Source: Armatimonadota bacterium
Lineage (GTDB): Bacteria; Armatimonadota; JAAZEB01
Assembly: GCA_012512505.1 (NCBI GenBank)
Contig: JAAZEB010000150.1
Span: 1-39,859 of the forward strand
Direction: 5' to 3'
Length of the DNA stretch: 39,859 bases
Part shown: positions 24,477 through 32,990 of the stretch, piece after piece
Layout: each line of letters opens with the position of its first letter
Numbering within the stretch: position 1 is the first letter of the stretch
The notes under the pieces: generated by a model
The model's database searches: none
What the model was told of the DNA's origin: nothing
The model's input: only the letters and a program-made list of their open reading frames with translations
Program-made: the position numbers and the translations under genes

Positions 24477-24552
24477 GCGGAAAGGCCGGTGTTCGGCCGA
24501 TGCTCCAGGGCGGAAAGCTCGCGCGATATCGGCGGCACGCTTTCCGCTTTTT
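24477..24552 (+). terminator. Intrinsic-terminator-like hairpin (attenuator) in the mreB leader
   Basis: A perfect 9-bp stem GCGGAAAGC (24510-24518) with GCTTTCCGC (24539-24547), 20-nt loop, followed directly by TTTTT (24548-24552). It sits about 70 nt after the predicted start and about 155 nt before mreB. GCGGAAAG also occurs at the extreme 5' end (24477-24484), where it could pair with the same CTTTCCGC strand, and a GGCCG/CGGCC hairpin (24484-24488/24494-24498) lies between. This is the arrangement of a two-state attenuator, or of a short RNA of about 75 nt. Confidence 0.65.
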
Positions 24553-24708
24553 CACATTGGGATGCCTCTTGGCCGGCAGCAGGGCGCGCGCCTCGCTTGG
24601 GCGAGGGAAGCAAGAAGGTGCCCGCGCGGGAAGCCCCGCGGGCGGCGGATGCCCCCGGCAAGCGGCCTCGCGGCGTGTACGCCTACACTAGGAGCGATAT
24701 CGAATACT

Positions 24709-25752
24709 ATGTCTGTCTGGGGGGCGATCTATAGCCGTTTCTCCCGTGACATGGGGATAGACCTGGGGACGGCCAACACCCTGGTGCATGTGCGGGGCCG
24801 GGGGATCTTGCTGCGCGAGCCGTCGGTCGTCGCCATTGACAGCGAGGACCTGTCACCCCTGGCGGTGGGCCTGGAGGCCAAGCGGATGCTCGGGCGTACC
24901 CCCGGCACGATCGTGGCCGTGCGCCCGCTGAAGGATGGGGTGATCGCCGATTTTGACCAAACGGAGGCGATGCTCCGCTACTTCATCCACAAGGTGCACC
25001 GCCGCAAGTGGTTCCTGAACCCGCAGATTGTGATCGGGGTGCCCTCCGGGGTAACAGAAGTGGAGCGGCGCGCCGTGCGCTCTGCCGCCCAGCGCGCTGG
25101 CGCCCGTTGGGTGGGTCTGATCGAGGAGCCAATGGCCGCGGCCATTGGCTCCGGCCTCCCCGTGGGTGAGCCAGTCGGCAGCATGGTGGTCGACATCGGC
25201 GGCGGCACCACCGAGGTTGCCGTGATCTCGCTGGGGGGCGTCGTCACCCGCCGCTCGATCCGCATCGCCGGCGACGAGATGGACGAGGCGATCATCTCCT
25301 ACGTGCGGCGCGTGCATAACCTGCTGATCGGCGACCGGACCTCGGAGGAGGTGAAGGTCAGCATCGGCTCGGCCTACCCGATGGAGGAAGAGCGCACCCT
25401 GGAGATTCGCGGGCGCGACCTGGTGAGCGGCCTGCCGCGCAGCGCGGTGCTCACCTCTTCTGAGGTACGCGAGGCGATCGCTGAGCCGGTTTCGCAGGTG
25501 GTGGAGACGGTGAAGGAGACCCTCGAAAGCACGCCCCCCGAGCTGAGCGCCGACATCATGGACCGAGGCATTATCCTCGCCGGCGGCGGCGCCCTGCTGC
25601 GCGGCCTCGACCGCCTGCTGTCGGTGGAAACGGAGATGCCCGTCCACGTCGCGGAGGAACCCCTCAACTGCGTGGTGGTTGGCACCGGGCGCGTGCTGGA
25701 GGAGATGGACCGCAACCCGATTTTGAGGAAAGTGCTGATTAGCAAAGACTAG
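24709..25752 (+). CDS. mreB: Rod-shape-determining protein MreB
   Basis: 347-residue bacterial actin that directs lateral wall synthesis from the inner face of the membrane. The ATG at 24709 gives the family-normal start ([18 protein letters not shown]); an in-frame extension back to 24562 is GC-rich leader. AGGAG lies at 24690-24694, a rather long spacing. Motifs: phosphate 1 DLGTANT, connect 1 [18 protein letters not shown], phosphate 2 [15 protein letters not shown], and the late [14 protein letters not shown]. All parts for ATP binding are intact. First gene of mreBCD, 3 bp before mreC. Regulation may involve the hairpin in the leader. Confidence 0.97.
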   Translation: MSVWGAIYSRFSRDMGIDLGTANTLVHVRGRGILLREPSVVAIDSEDLSPLAVGLEAKRMLGRTPGTIVAVRPLKDGVIADFDQTEAMLRYFIHKVHRRKWFLNPQIVIGVPSGVTEVERRAVRSAAQRAGARWVGLIEEPMAAAIGSGLPVGEPVGSMVVDIGGGTTEVAVISLGGVVTRRSIRIAGDEMDEAIISYVRRVHNLLIGDRTSEEVKVSIGSAYPMEEERTLEIRGRDLVSGLPRSAVLTSSEVREAIAEPVSQVVETVKETLESTPPELSADIMDRGIILAGGGALLRGLDRLLSVETEMPVHVAEEPLNCVVVGTGRVLEEMDRNPILRKVLISKD

Positions 25753-25755
25753 GCT

Positions 25756-26580
25756 ATGTACCCCCGGGTTGACCGCCAGCTGGTCCTCTTCCTGGCCGCC
25801 CTGCTTGTCGTGGTGTTGGCGGCGGTGGTTCATCGCCGCACGCGCGCGGCAGGGCAAGAGGGCCTGGGCGCTTCCGTCGTCGCGGTGGTTGTCTCTCCGC
25901 TGCAGCAAGGGTTGACCGGAGCCTCCCGCCGCATCGGTGGCGCCTTTGGCATCTTTCGGGAGATCCGCACGCTCTACGCCGAGAACCGCCGGCTACGCGG
26001 CGAGGTGGACCGCCTGCGCCAGCGCGTAAACACCCTGGAAGAACAGGGGCGAGAGAACGTCCGGCTGCGGGAGATGCTCCGCTTCCGGGAGGGGCTTCCC
26101 CGGCACGGCGAGAACGCGCTGGCTGCCACGGTGATCGGCGTCAAGCCCACCAACTGGTACAATGCCGTCACGATTGACCGGGGCACTGCCGACGGCGTCC
26201 GCGAGCGCAACATGGTGCTGACGCCGCGGGGCCTGGTCGGCCAGGTGCGCGTGGCCACGCCGCACACCGCCACCGTGCTGCTGATCACCGACCTGCACAG
26301 CGGCGTGGGCGGCCGCATCCAGCGCACCGGCTGGACCGGCGTCGTCAAAGGGACGGCGAGCGACCGCCTGGAGATGGTGTATCTTCCCGAGGAGGCCGCG
26401 GTGCGCCCGGGAGATCGGGTGGTCACCTCCGGGCAGGGCTCGGTGTTCCAGGTGAAAGGCATCATGATCGGAACCGTGGAGCAGGTGCGCCTCGATAGAA
26501 ACACCTCCACCCGGTCGGCCGTGGTCCGCCCCGCGGTGGACGTGCGTCGCCTGGAGGAGGTGTTCGTGCTGACCGAATGA
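25756..26580 (+). CDS. mreC: Cell-shape protein MreC
   Basis: 274 residues. One membrane helix (about 8-27, LVLFLAALLVVVLAAVV), a coiled coil (about 70-105, ENRRLRGEVDRLRQRVNTLEEQGRENVRLREML), then the periplasmic MreC beta domain (GVKPTNWYNAVTIDRGTADGVRERNMVLTPRGLVGQV; GDRVVTSGQGSVFQVKGIMIGTV). It scaffolds the elongasome between MreB and the cell-wall synthases. The ATG is 3 bp after the mreB stop and its stop overlaps mreD by ATGA. Length and order are as expected. Confidence 0.96.
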   Translation: MYPRVDRQLVLFLAALLVVVLAAVVHRRTRAAGQEGLGASVVAVVVSPLQQGLTGASRRIGGAFGIFREIRTLYAENRRLRGEVDRLRQRVNTLEEQGRENVRLREMLRFREGLPRHGENALAATVIGVKPTNWYNAVTIDRGTADGVRERNMVLTPRGLVGQVRVATPHTATVLLITDLHSGVGGRIQRTGWTGVVKGTASDRLEMVYLPEEAAVRPGDRVVTSGQGSVFQVKGIMIGTVEQVRLDRNTSTRSAVVRPAVDVRRLEEVFVLTE

Positions 26581-27074
26581 GCTTCCAGCGTCCGACCCTC
26601 CATGCGCGCCTGCCGGTAGTGGGCGCGGCGCTGGTGTTGGCGCTGGCGCTGCAGACCACCGTGCTGAACGCCGTGGCCATCGGCGAGGTGAAGCCGGACC
26701 TGGTGCTGGTAGTGGCGATCTGCGTGGGGCTGCTGGCCGGCCCCGGGGCCGGCGCGGTTTGTGGCGCCGCCGCCGGGTTGCTGGAGGGCTACGCCCAGGG
26801 GCTGCACTTGGGCAGCCTCGGCGTCAGCCGCACCGTGGCCGCGTTCGTGGCTGGCACGGTGGAAACGCACTTGATGCGCGACAAGGTGGTGGTGCCGGCC
26901 GCCACCGTGTTGATGGGCTCGCTGGTAGCGCACGTCGTCTACTTCGTCTTGGCGCCGGAGCTGCCGATTGCCCGGCCGCTGCGGATTGCCGTGGTTGAGT
27001 CGCTTTATAACATGCTGCTCACCCCGCCCGTCTATCTGGCGTTGGCGCGGTGGGGGTTCATCTACCGCCGGTGA
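26577..27074 (+). CDS. mreD: Rod-shape-determining membrane protein MreD
   Basis: 165-residue integral membrane protein with about five hydrophobic helices (for example [65 protein letters not shown]). The charged loop [14 protein letters not shown] is typical of MreD. It overlaps mreC by 4 bp (ATGA), so translation is coupled. The usual next genes (penicillin-binding protein 2, rodA) are not here; ilvB starts 32 bp later. Confidence 0.93.
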   Translation: MSFQRPTLHARLPVVGAALVLALALQTTVLNAVAIGEVKPDLVLVVAICVGLLAGPGAGAVCGAAAGLLEGYAQGLHLGSLGVSRTVAAFVAGTVETHLMRDKVVVPAATVLMGSLVAHVVYFVLAPELPIARPLRIAVVESLYNMLLTPPVYLALARWGFIYRR

Positions 27075-27106
27075 GCGCCGGCGTGAGCTATTGGGGGAAT
27101 GAACTG

Positions 27107-28780
27107 ATGACCGAACTGACAGGGGCGCAGATCCTGACCGACTGCCTGAGGCGTGAAGGCGTCGAGGTGATCTTCGGGATTCCAGGAGGCGTCCTCCTGC
27201 CAGTCTACGACGCGCTCTACGACGCGCCGCTGAAGAGCATCCTGGTGCGGCACGAGCAGGGCGGCGCCCACATGGCGGACGGCTACGCCCGCGCCACCGG
27301 CCGCGTCGGCGTCTGCCTGGGCACCTCCGGGCCGGGCGCCACCAACCTGGTGACCGGCATCGCCACCGCCAACATGGACTCGATCCCGATCGTCGCCTTC
27401 ACCGGGCAGGTACCCACCTCGAGCATCGGTAAGGACTCTTTCCAGGAGGCAGACATCTTCGGCATCACCCTGCCGATAGTCAAGCACAACTACCTGGTGA
27501 AGGACGTGCGCGAGCTGCCGCGGGTGGTCCACGAGGCGTTCCACATCGCCCGCACCGGCCGGCCCGGCCCGGTGGTGATAGACCTGCCGCGCGACGTGAC
27601 CGGCGTGAGCGCCACCTATCAGCCGGCAGAGGGTCCGGTGGACATCCGCAGCTACCGGCCGACGACGCAGGGGCACGCGCTGCAGGTAGCCCGCGCCGTC
27701 CAGCTCATCCAGGCGGCGACCCGGCCAATCCTCTACGTCGGCGGCGGCGCCATCCACGCCGGCTGCCACGAGGAGGTCCGGCGCCTGGCGGAGCTGCTCG
27801 GCATCCCGGTGACGACCACGATGATGGGCAAGGGCGCCTTCCCAGAAACGCACCCCCTCTCGGTGGGGATGCTGGGGATGCACGGCACCGCCTACGCCAA
27901 CTACGCCGTCCACCACTGCGACCTACTGATCGCCGTAGGTGCCCGCTTCGACGACCGCGTCGCCGGCAAGCTGGAGACGTTTGCCCCAGACGCCAAGGTG
28001 ATCCACATCGACGTGGACCCGGCGGAAATCGGCAAGGCCAAGGCGGCCGACGTGCCGATTGTCGGCGATGCGCGCCAGGTGCTCACGGCCCTCCTCGCCC
28101 GGTTGCAGCCGCAGGAGCACCCCGAGTGGCTCAGCCAGGTGCAGCGCTGGAAAGAGGAGTTCCCCCTCCAGATCCGTGACAACGGCACCCTCAAGCCGCA
28201 GTACGTGATCGAGCAGCTCTACGAAGTCACTGAGGGCAAGGCGGTGGTGGCCACCGACGTGGGGCAGCACCAGATGTGGGCGGCCCAGTTCTATCGCTGC
28301 GATTACCCGCGCCAGTTCCTCTCCTCCGGCGGCCTGGGCACGATGGGCTATGGCCTGCCCGCCGCCATCGGGGCGCAGTTCGGGCGGCCAGGCGAGACGG
28401 TGGTCGCCATCGTCGGCGACGGCGGTTTCCAGATGACGGTGCAGGAGCTGATGGTCGCCGTGGAGCATCGCCTCCCGATCAAGGTGTGCCTGATGAACAA
28501 CGGCTACCTGGGGATGGTGCGTCAGTGGCAGCAGATCTTCTGGCACAACCGCTACTCCGGCGTCGACCTGACGGCGCAGCCCGATTTTGTGAAGCTGGCG
28601 GAAGCCTACGGCGGCGTGGGGCTGGAAGTGGCCGACGCAAAGGAGGTGCGACGGGCGCTGGAGTGGGCGATGGAGATCAACGACCGGCCCTGCCTGCTCA
28701 ACTTCCGTGTCGCCCGCGAAGAGAACGTCTACCCGATGATCCCGGCGATGGGCTCCATCGACCAAATGCTCATTGACTAA
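27107..28780 (+). CDS. ilvB: Acetolactate synthase large (catalytic) subunit
   Basis: 557-residue ThDP- and FAD-dependent enzyme that condenses two pyruvates, or pyruvate and 2-oxobutyrate, as the first common step to Val, Leu and Ile. The catalytic Glu is E50 in [20 protein letters not shown]. The ThDP-Mg motif is [19 protein letters not shown]...[11 protein letters not shown], and the FAD region includes [16 protein letters not shown] start at ATG 27107 (GGGGGAA in front), which gives the usual [10 protein letters not shown]; the frame stays open into mreD, so an earlier start cannot be excluded. Followed by ilvN after 45 bp. No promoter is seen in the 32-bp gap, so it is probably read from the mreB promoter. 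Confidence 0.97.
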   Translation: MTELTGAQILTDCLRREGVEVIFGIPGGVLLPVYDALYDAPLKSILVRHEQGGAHMADGYARATGRVGVCLGTSGPGATNLVTGIATANMDSIPIVAFTGQVPTSSIGKDSFQEADIFGITLPIVKHNYLVKDVRELPRVVHEAFHIARTGRPGPVVIDLPRDVTGVSATYQPAEGPVDIRSYRPTTQGHALQVARAVQLIQAATRPILYVGGGAIHAGCHEEVRRLAELLGIPVTTTMMGKGAFPETHPLSVGMLGMHGTAYANYAVHHCDLLIAVGARFDDRVAGKLETFAPDAKVIHIDVDPAEIGKAKAADVPIVGDARQVLTALLARLQPQEHPEWLSQVQRWKEEFPLQIRDNGTLKPQYVIEQLYEVTEGKAVVATDVGQHQMWAAQFYRCDYPRQFLSSGGLGTMGYGLPAAIGAQFGRPGETVVAIVGDGGFQMTVQELMVAVEHRLPIKVCLMNNGYLGMVRQWQQIFWHNRYSGVDLTAQPDFVKLAEAYGGVGLEVADAKEVRRALEWAMEINDRPCLLNFRVAREENVYPMIPAMGSIDQMLID

Positions 28781-28825
28781 AGTTTGCGGTCTGCGATCAC
28801 TACTCGCGACCGTGGAGAGGTTGCC

Positions 28826-29317
28826 GTGAAACACACGTTGTCGGTCCTGGTGGAGAACCGGTTTGGGGTCCTGGCTCGGGTCGCCGGCCTGTTCGCGCGC
28901 CGGGGTTATAATATCGAGACGCTGGCCGTTGCGCCCACCAATGATGCCTCTGTCTCCCGCATGACGATCGTCGTCGCCGGCGATGATCAAGACCTGGAGC
29001 AGATCACCAAGCAGCTCAACAAGCTGATTGACGTGATCAAGGTGAACGATTACACCGACGTAGCCACCGTCGAGCGGGAGCTGGCGTTGATCAAGGTGGC
29101 CGCGGAGCCGGGCGTGCGCAGCGAGGTGATGCAGATCGCCAGCATCTTCCGCGCCAACGTGGTGGATGTGGGCGAGCACACCTTCTCGCTGGAGGTGACG
29201 GGCAAAGTCGACAAGATCGACGCGCTGATCCGCCTCCTCGAACCGTACGGCATCCGCGAGATCGTGCGCTCCGGTAAAGTGGTGATCCCTCGCGGCATGC
29301 AGCCGGGCGAGGGGTAG
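28826..29317 (+). CDS. ilvN: Acetolactate synthase small (regulatory) subunit
   Basis: 163 residues. An N-terminal ACT domain (HTLSVLVENRFGVLARVAGLFARRGYNIETLAVAPTND, about 1-75) carries the valine-feedback site, and a C-terminal ALS_ss_C domain (LALIKVAAEPGVRSEVMQIASIFRANVVDVG) activates IlvB. The GTG start at 28826 has GGAGAGG in front; an upstream in-frame ATG at 28784 would add 14 atypical residues. The length is the norm for the family. Valine sensitivity is expected but not proven. It is the partner of ilvB just upstream. Confidence 0.95.
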   Translation: MKHTLSVLVENRFGVLARVAGLFARRGYNIETLAVAPTNDASVSRMTIVVAGDDQDLEQITKQLNKLIDVIKVNDYTDVATVERELALIKVAAEPGVRSEVMQIASIFRANVVDVGEHTFSLEVTGKVDKIDALIRLLEPYGIREIVRSGKVVIPRGMQPGEG

Positions 29318-29352
29318 CGGTCCGGTGCCCGGCGATCCCTGAGGGAGGGCGC

Positions 29353-29703
29353 ATGCGCGAGCTGATCGACGAGAGAACCGCCCACCTGCTGATGAACGCG
29401 CTGGCGCTCGGCCTGCCGGTGGCCGGCGGGGTGGTGGGGACCCTCGTTGGCGCTGCGCGCGGCCGGGTCGCCGCTAGCACGCACGCCGGGCTGGGCATCG
29501 GCGCCCTGGGGATCGTCAACTGGCTGCTGTGGCGCCTCTACAACGCCATCACGAACCACTACGGCCTGGACACCGTCAAGAACCTGCTCGTGAACCTGGC
29601 CGTGTTCGTCGGCATCGGCGCCCTGGCAGGCGTCGTGGTCGGGCTGCGCTTGAGAGCGGCCGCCGGCACGCGGGAGCCGGCGGCGGAGACGCGTGAGACG
29701 TGA
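29353..29703 (+). CDS. Small three-helix membrane protein of unknown function
   Basis: 116 residues, ATG at 29353 with GAGGGAGGGC in front. Three hydrophobic helices at about 13-36, 44-66 and 78-100, separated by short polar turns ([23 protein letters not shown]). The C-terminal tail is Glu/Thr/Arg-rich and cytoplasmic in the likely topology. I recognise no family. It is 35 bp after ilvN and 169 bp before ilvC, on the same strand and with the same codon style, so it is almost surely a real member of the operon. A link to amino-acid transport cannot be inferred: it is too small for a known transporter. Confidence 0.75.
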   Translation: MRELIDERTAHLLMNALALGLPVAGGVVGTLVGAARGRVAASTHAGLGIGALGIVNWLLWRLYNAITNHYGLDTVKNLLVNLAVFVGIGALAGVVVGLRLRAAAGTREPAAETRET

Positions 29704-29872
29704 CGGCGTAACGCGCGCGGCATCACCCTGGCGCGGCGGAGGGTCCGAATACTCGGGCGCTCCGGCCGCGCCGTCGTGGCACTTTGCCGCTCCTCGGGAT
29801 TGCTCTTCTGCCTCGGGGGGACGCGGCGCGCGCACCACGTTTGGCGCACATCCCGCGGAAGGAGAAAGAACC

Positions 29873-30886
29873 TTGGCCAAAGTCTATTACGACGCGGACG
29901 TCAACCTGGATCTGCTGCAGGGGAAGACGGTCGCCATTATTGGGTTTGGCAGCCAGGGGCACGCGCACGCGCTGAACCTGCGCGACAGCGGCGTGAACGT
30001 GATTGTTGCCGAGGCGCCGGAGGCGCCCGGGTGGGCCGCCGCCGAGAAGGCGGGCCTGAAGGTGATGAACACCGCCGACGCCGCCGAGGCGGGCGACGTG
30101 ATCATGATGCTGGTGCCGGATGAGGCCCAGAAGCGCATCTACGAATCGCAGATTCGCGACCACCTGAAGCCGGGCAACGTGCTTGGCTTCGCCCACGGCT
30201 TCAACATCCACTTTGGCCAGATCGTGCCGCCCAAGGATGTCGACGTGATCATGGTCGCCCCGAAGGGGCCCGGCCACCTGGTGCGCCGCCAGTACCAGGA
30301 GGGCGCGGCGGTGCCGGCGCTGATCGCCGTCCAGCAAGACGCCAGCGGCCGCGCCAAGGAGATCGCCCTCGCCTACGCCAAGGGCCTCGGCGCCACCCGC
30401 GGCGGCGTGCTGGAGACCACCTTCAAGGAAGAGACCGAAACCGACCTGTTCGGCGAGCAGGTGGTCCTCTGCGGCGGCACCACCGCCCTGGTGATGGCCG
30501 GCTGGGAGACGCTTGTTGAGGCCGGCTACCAGCCGGAGATCGCCTACTTCGAGTGTCTGCACGAACTGAAGCTGATCGTGGACCTGATGTACGAGGCCGG
30601 GATCAGCGGCATGCGCTACTCGATCAGCAACACCGCCGAGTATGGCGACGTGACGCGCGGCCCACGCATCATCACCGACGAGACCCGCGCCGAGATGCGG
30701 CGCATCCTGAAGGAGATCCAGAGCGGCGAGTTCGCCCGCGAGTGGATCCTCGAGAACCAGGCCGGCAAGCCGGTCTACAATGCCCTCACCCGCATCGGGG
30801 CCGAGCACCCGATTGAGGAAGTGGGCCGGCGCCTGCGCGAGATGATGCCCTACCTGAAGAAGAAGGACCTGACGGACGTTTCGTAA
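29873..30886 (+). CDS. ilvC: Ketol-acid reductoisomerase (class I)
   Basis: 337 residues. Converts acetolactate to dihydroxyisovalerate (and the aceto-hydroxybutyrate analogue) with NADPH and Mg. Start is TTG 29873 with AAGGAGAAAGAACC in front, giving [18 protein letters not shown]. Motifs: Rossmann [51 protein letters not shown]; the C-terminal knot with the metal Glu residues ([17 protein letters not shown]). The length is typical of class I. The preceding 169 bp are GC-rich without a clear promoter. The stop is 8 bp before a 12-bp perfect inverted repeat that precedes leuA. Confidence 0.97.
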   Translation: MAKVYYDADVNLDLLQGKTVAIIGFGSQGHAHALNLRDSGVNVIVAEAPEAPGWAAAEKAGLKVMNTADAAEAGDVIMMLVPDEAQKRIYESQIRDHLKPGNVLGFAHGFNIHFGQIVPPKDVDVIMVAPKGPGHLVRRQYQEGAAVPALIAVQQDASGRAKEIALAYAKGLGATRGGVLETTFKEETETDLFGEQVVLCGGTTALVMAGWETLVEAGYQPEIAYFECLHELKLIVDLMYEAGISGMRYSISNTAEYGDVTRGPRIITDETRAEMRRILKEIQSGEFAREWILENQAGKPVYNALTRIGAEHPIEEVGRRLREMMPYLKKKDLTDVS

Positions 30887-30893
30887 GGTCCGC

Positions 30894-30928
30894 GTGACGG
30901 CGCCGTGCTCCTGGCGCGGCGCCGTCAC
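30894..30928. repeat. 12-bp perfect inverted repeat between ilvC and leuA
   Basis: GTGACGGCGCCG (30894-30905) and its exact complement (30917-30928) around an 11-nt loop. No T-tract follows, only CTT. It lies just upstream of the leuA ribosome site (GCGGAGG), so it may be a partial terminator, an mRNA processing or stabilising hairpin, or a translation-modulating stem. Confidence 0.7.
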
Positions 30929-30949
30929 CTTGCCCGCGGAGGTTCGCCC

Positions 30950-32467
30950 ATGCGCCGCATAGTGATCTTTGATACGACGTTGAGAGACGGGGAGCAGTCG
31001 CCCGGGGCCAGCATGAACTTGGAGGAGAAGCTGGAAGTGGCCCGGCAGTTGGCGCGCCTGGGCGTAGACGTGATCGAAGCCGGTTTCCCCATCACCTCCC
31101 AGGGCGATTTTGACGCCGTACGCCTGATCGCCACGAAAGTGGCCGGTCCGACGATCGCCGGCTTGTGTCGCACCCTGCCCGCCGACATCGACCGCGCCGC
31201 CGAGGCGCTGCGGCCAGCCAAGAAGGCGCGCCTCCACACCTTCATCGCCACCTCCGACATCCACCTGGAGCACAAGCTGCGCAAGAGCCGCGACCAGGTG
31301 CTGGAGATGGCCGTGGCCGGGGTGAAGCGCGCCCGCAACTACACCGACGACGTGGAGTTCTCCGCCGAGGATGCCGGGCGCACCGATCCAGACTACCTCT
31401 GCCAGGTGGTGGAGGCGGTGATCGACGCCGGCGCCACCACGGTGAACATCCCCGACACCGTCGGCTACACCGTGCCGCACGAGTTCGCCAGCCTGATCCG
31501 CACCCTGCGCGAGCGCGTGCCGAACATCAACAAGTGTGTCCTCAGCGTCCACTGCCACAACGACCTCGGCCTGGCAGTGGCCAACTCGCTGGCGGCCGTG
31601 CTGGCCGGCGCCGGGCAGGTGGAATGCACGATCAACGGGATCGGCGAGCGGGCAGGCAACGCCGCGCTGGAGGAAGTGGTGATGGCGCTCAACACCCGCG
31701 CCAGCCTCTTCCAGGCAGAGACCGGCATCAACACCCGCGAGATCTACCGCACCAGCCGGCTGGTGACCGACGTGACCGGCATTCCGGTGCAGCCGAACAA
31801 GGCGGTGGTTGGCTCCAATGCTTTTGCCCACGAAGCGGGAATCCACCAGCACGGGGTGATGCAGGAGCGCGCCACCTACGAGATCATGGCAGCCGAGTCG
31901 GTGGGCGTCGCCGAGAGCCGCCTGGTGTTGGGCAAGCACTCCGGCCGCCATGCGTTCGAGAAGCGCCTCCGCGAGCTGGGCTTTGAGCTGTCCCGCGAGG
32001 ATCTAGACCGCGCCTTCGCCCGCTTCAAAGACCTGGCGGACAAGAAGAAGGAAGTGTTCGACGCCGACCTGGAGTCGATTGTGGCCCACGAGGTCCATGC
32101 CGTGCCGGAGGAGTACTCCCTGGAGTACATGACCGTGGTCGCCGGCCTGGAGGGCTACCCAACGGCGACGATCCGGGTGCGGCGCGGGCAGTCGGAGTTG
32201 GTGGATGCCGGCCTGGGCGTGGGCACCATCGACGCGGTCTACAAGACGATTGACAAGGTGGTGCAGGTGCCGCACGAGCTGGTGGAGTACTCGGTGAAGT
32301 CCGTCACCGGCGGCACCGATGCCCTGGCCGAGGTAACGGTGAAGATCGGCGCCGAGAGCCGAATCTACACCGGGCGCGGCGCCAGCCTCGACGTGGTGGA
32401 AGCGAGCGCCAAAGCCTACCTGCAGGCGATCAACAAGTTGGTCTACTACCAATCGCAAGGGCGGTAG
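30950..32467 (+). CDS. leuA: 2-isopropylmalate synthase
   Basis: 505 residues. Condenses 2-ketoisovalerate with acetyl-CoA, committing carbon to leucine. Motifs: [16 protein letters not shown] (catalytic R and metal Asp), [30 protein letters not shown] (metal His pair), [15 protein letters not shown], and the flexible-loop GKHSGRHAF. The C-terminal LeuA dimerisation/regulatory domain (about 385-505) is present, so leucine feedback is likely. The ATG at 30950 has GCGGAGG in front. Its stop codon lies inside a 24-bp perfect palindrome. It is the last gene of the mre-ilv-leu run; cimA has its own promoter. LeuA and CimA are paralogues and here near-neighbours. Confidence 0.95.
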   Translation: MRRIVIFDTTLRDGEQSPGASMNLEEKLEVARQLARLGVDVIEAGFPITSQGDFDAVRLIATKVAGPTIAGLCRTLPADIDRAAEALRPAKKARLHTFIATSDIHLEHKLRKSRDQVLEMAVAGVKRARNYTDDVEFSAEDAGRTDPDYLCQVVEAVIDAGATTVNIPDTVGYTVPHEFASLIRTLRERVPNINKCVLSVHCHNDLGLAVANSLAAVLAGAGQVECTINGIGERAGNAALEEVVMALNTRASLFQAETGINTREIYRTSRLVTDVTGIPVQPNKAVVGSNAFAHEAGIHQHGVMQERATYEIMAAESVGVAESRLVLGKHSGRHAFEKRLRELGFELSREDLDRAFARFKDLADKKKEVFDADLESIVAHEVHAVPEEYSLEYMTVVAGLEGYPTATIRVRRGQSELVDAGLGVGTIDAVYKTIDKVVQVPHELVEYSVKSVTGGTDALAEVTVKIGAESRIYTGRGASLDVVEASAKAYLQAINKLVYYQSQGR

Positions 32468-32518
32468 CGCCAGGGATGGGCGCCGGTCGGAGCGCCGGCG
32501 CCCATCCCTGGCGCTACC
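32463..32518. repeat. 24-bp perfect inverted repeat overlapping the leuA stop
   Basis: The 24 bases at 32463-32486 are the exact reverse complement of 32495-32518, with an 8-nt loop. The leuA TAG is at 32465-32467 inside the left arm. The stem is very GC-rich and lacks a T-tract after it. It would block transcription and protect the 3' end of the mre-ilv-leu mRNA. Confidence 0.85.
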
Positions 32519-32591
32519 TGAGGCGCGAGGACGACCGCCGTGGCCGGAACGCCCTCCTGGCGCTGGAACGTCCACCGCGTTGTGTCTGTTC

Positions 32592-32620
32592 TTGTGTTGC
32601 TGGCAACAGCATGCTATAAT
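32592..32620 (+). promoter_or_regulatory. Extended -10 promoter of cimA
   Basis: TTGTGT (32592-32597), 17-bp spacer, TATAAT (32615-32620) preceded by TGC (32612-32614), an extended -10. Start near 32627, giving a leader of about 360 nt. Confidence 0.85.
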
Positions 32621-32626
32621 GGCGAT

Positions 32627-32990
32627 GATGAACGTTAGTTGCGCAGACGGCCGGCCTCCACGCGCCGGCCTACGGGTGAAGGAGTCCCCCGGCCGGCGGC
32701 CGCTCGCGGCGATCCGTGAGATGTGCTGCCGGCACTCCATTGGCCGCGCCTGCCGGGGATCGCGGTAAGGCCGGCGGCGCGTTCCGTTCCCGTGACTTCT
32801 CCCCGCGGGAGCGTTGCCATCCTTCGGCCATGTTGCCGGGCCACACGCCCGCGGGCGCACCCCTTCGGGCCTTGCCCCCTCCCCATCCATTCCCTGGCTT
32901 CCTGCCGGCAGGCGAGCCGTGGCCGCGTGCCACGCCCGGGCGCTGCGCCTGGCCTGCCGGGTTTCTGTTCGCATGAGTGCAGGTGACAAG
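32627..32990 (+). other. Long GC-rich leader of cimA
   Basis: About 360 nt without a convincing gene. GGCCGGC/GCCGGCC (32649-32655 and 32664-32670) forms a perfect 7-bp hairpin soon after the start, and CTCCC/GGGAG forms another near 32800. A 46-codon ORF with ATG at 32628 and stop at 32766-32768 could be read from the very 5' end (leaderless), but has no run of Ile, Leu, Val or Thr codons. No T-box core or known riboswitch motif is seen. Control of cimA through this leader is possible. Confidence 0.4.

Noticed and set aside
24562-24708. 49-residue N-terminal extension of MreB
   Set aside because: Low-complexity Arg/Gly/Pro leader translation; MreB homologues start near the [11 protein letters not shown] motif.
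30894-30928. Classical intrinsic terminator between ilvC and leuA
   Set aside because: The stem is perfect but no T-tract follows; called an inverted repeat instead.
29723-31951. 742-residue minus-strand frame under ilvC/leuA
   Set aside because: Shadow of two well-identified enzymes; no motif of its own. The same holds for 33093-34889 under cimA.
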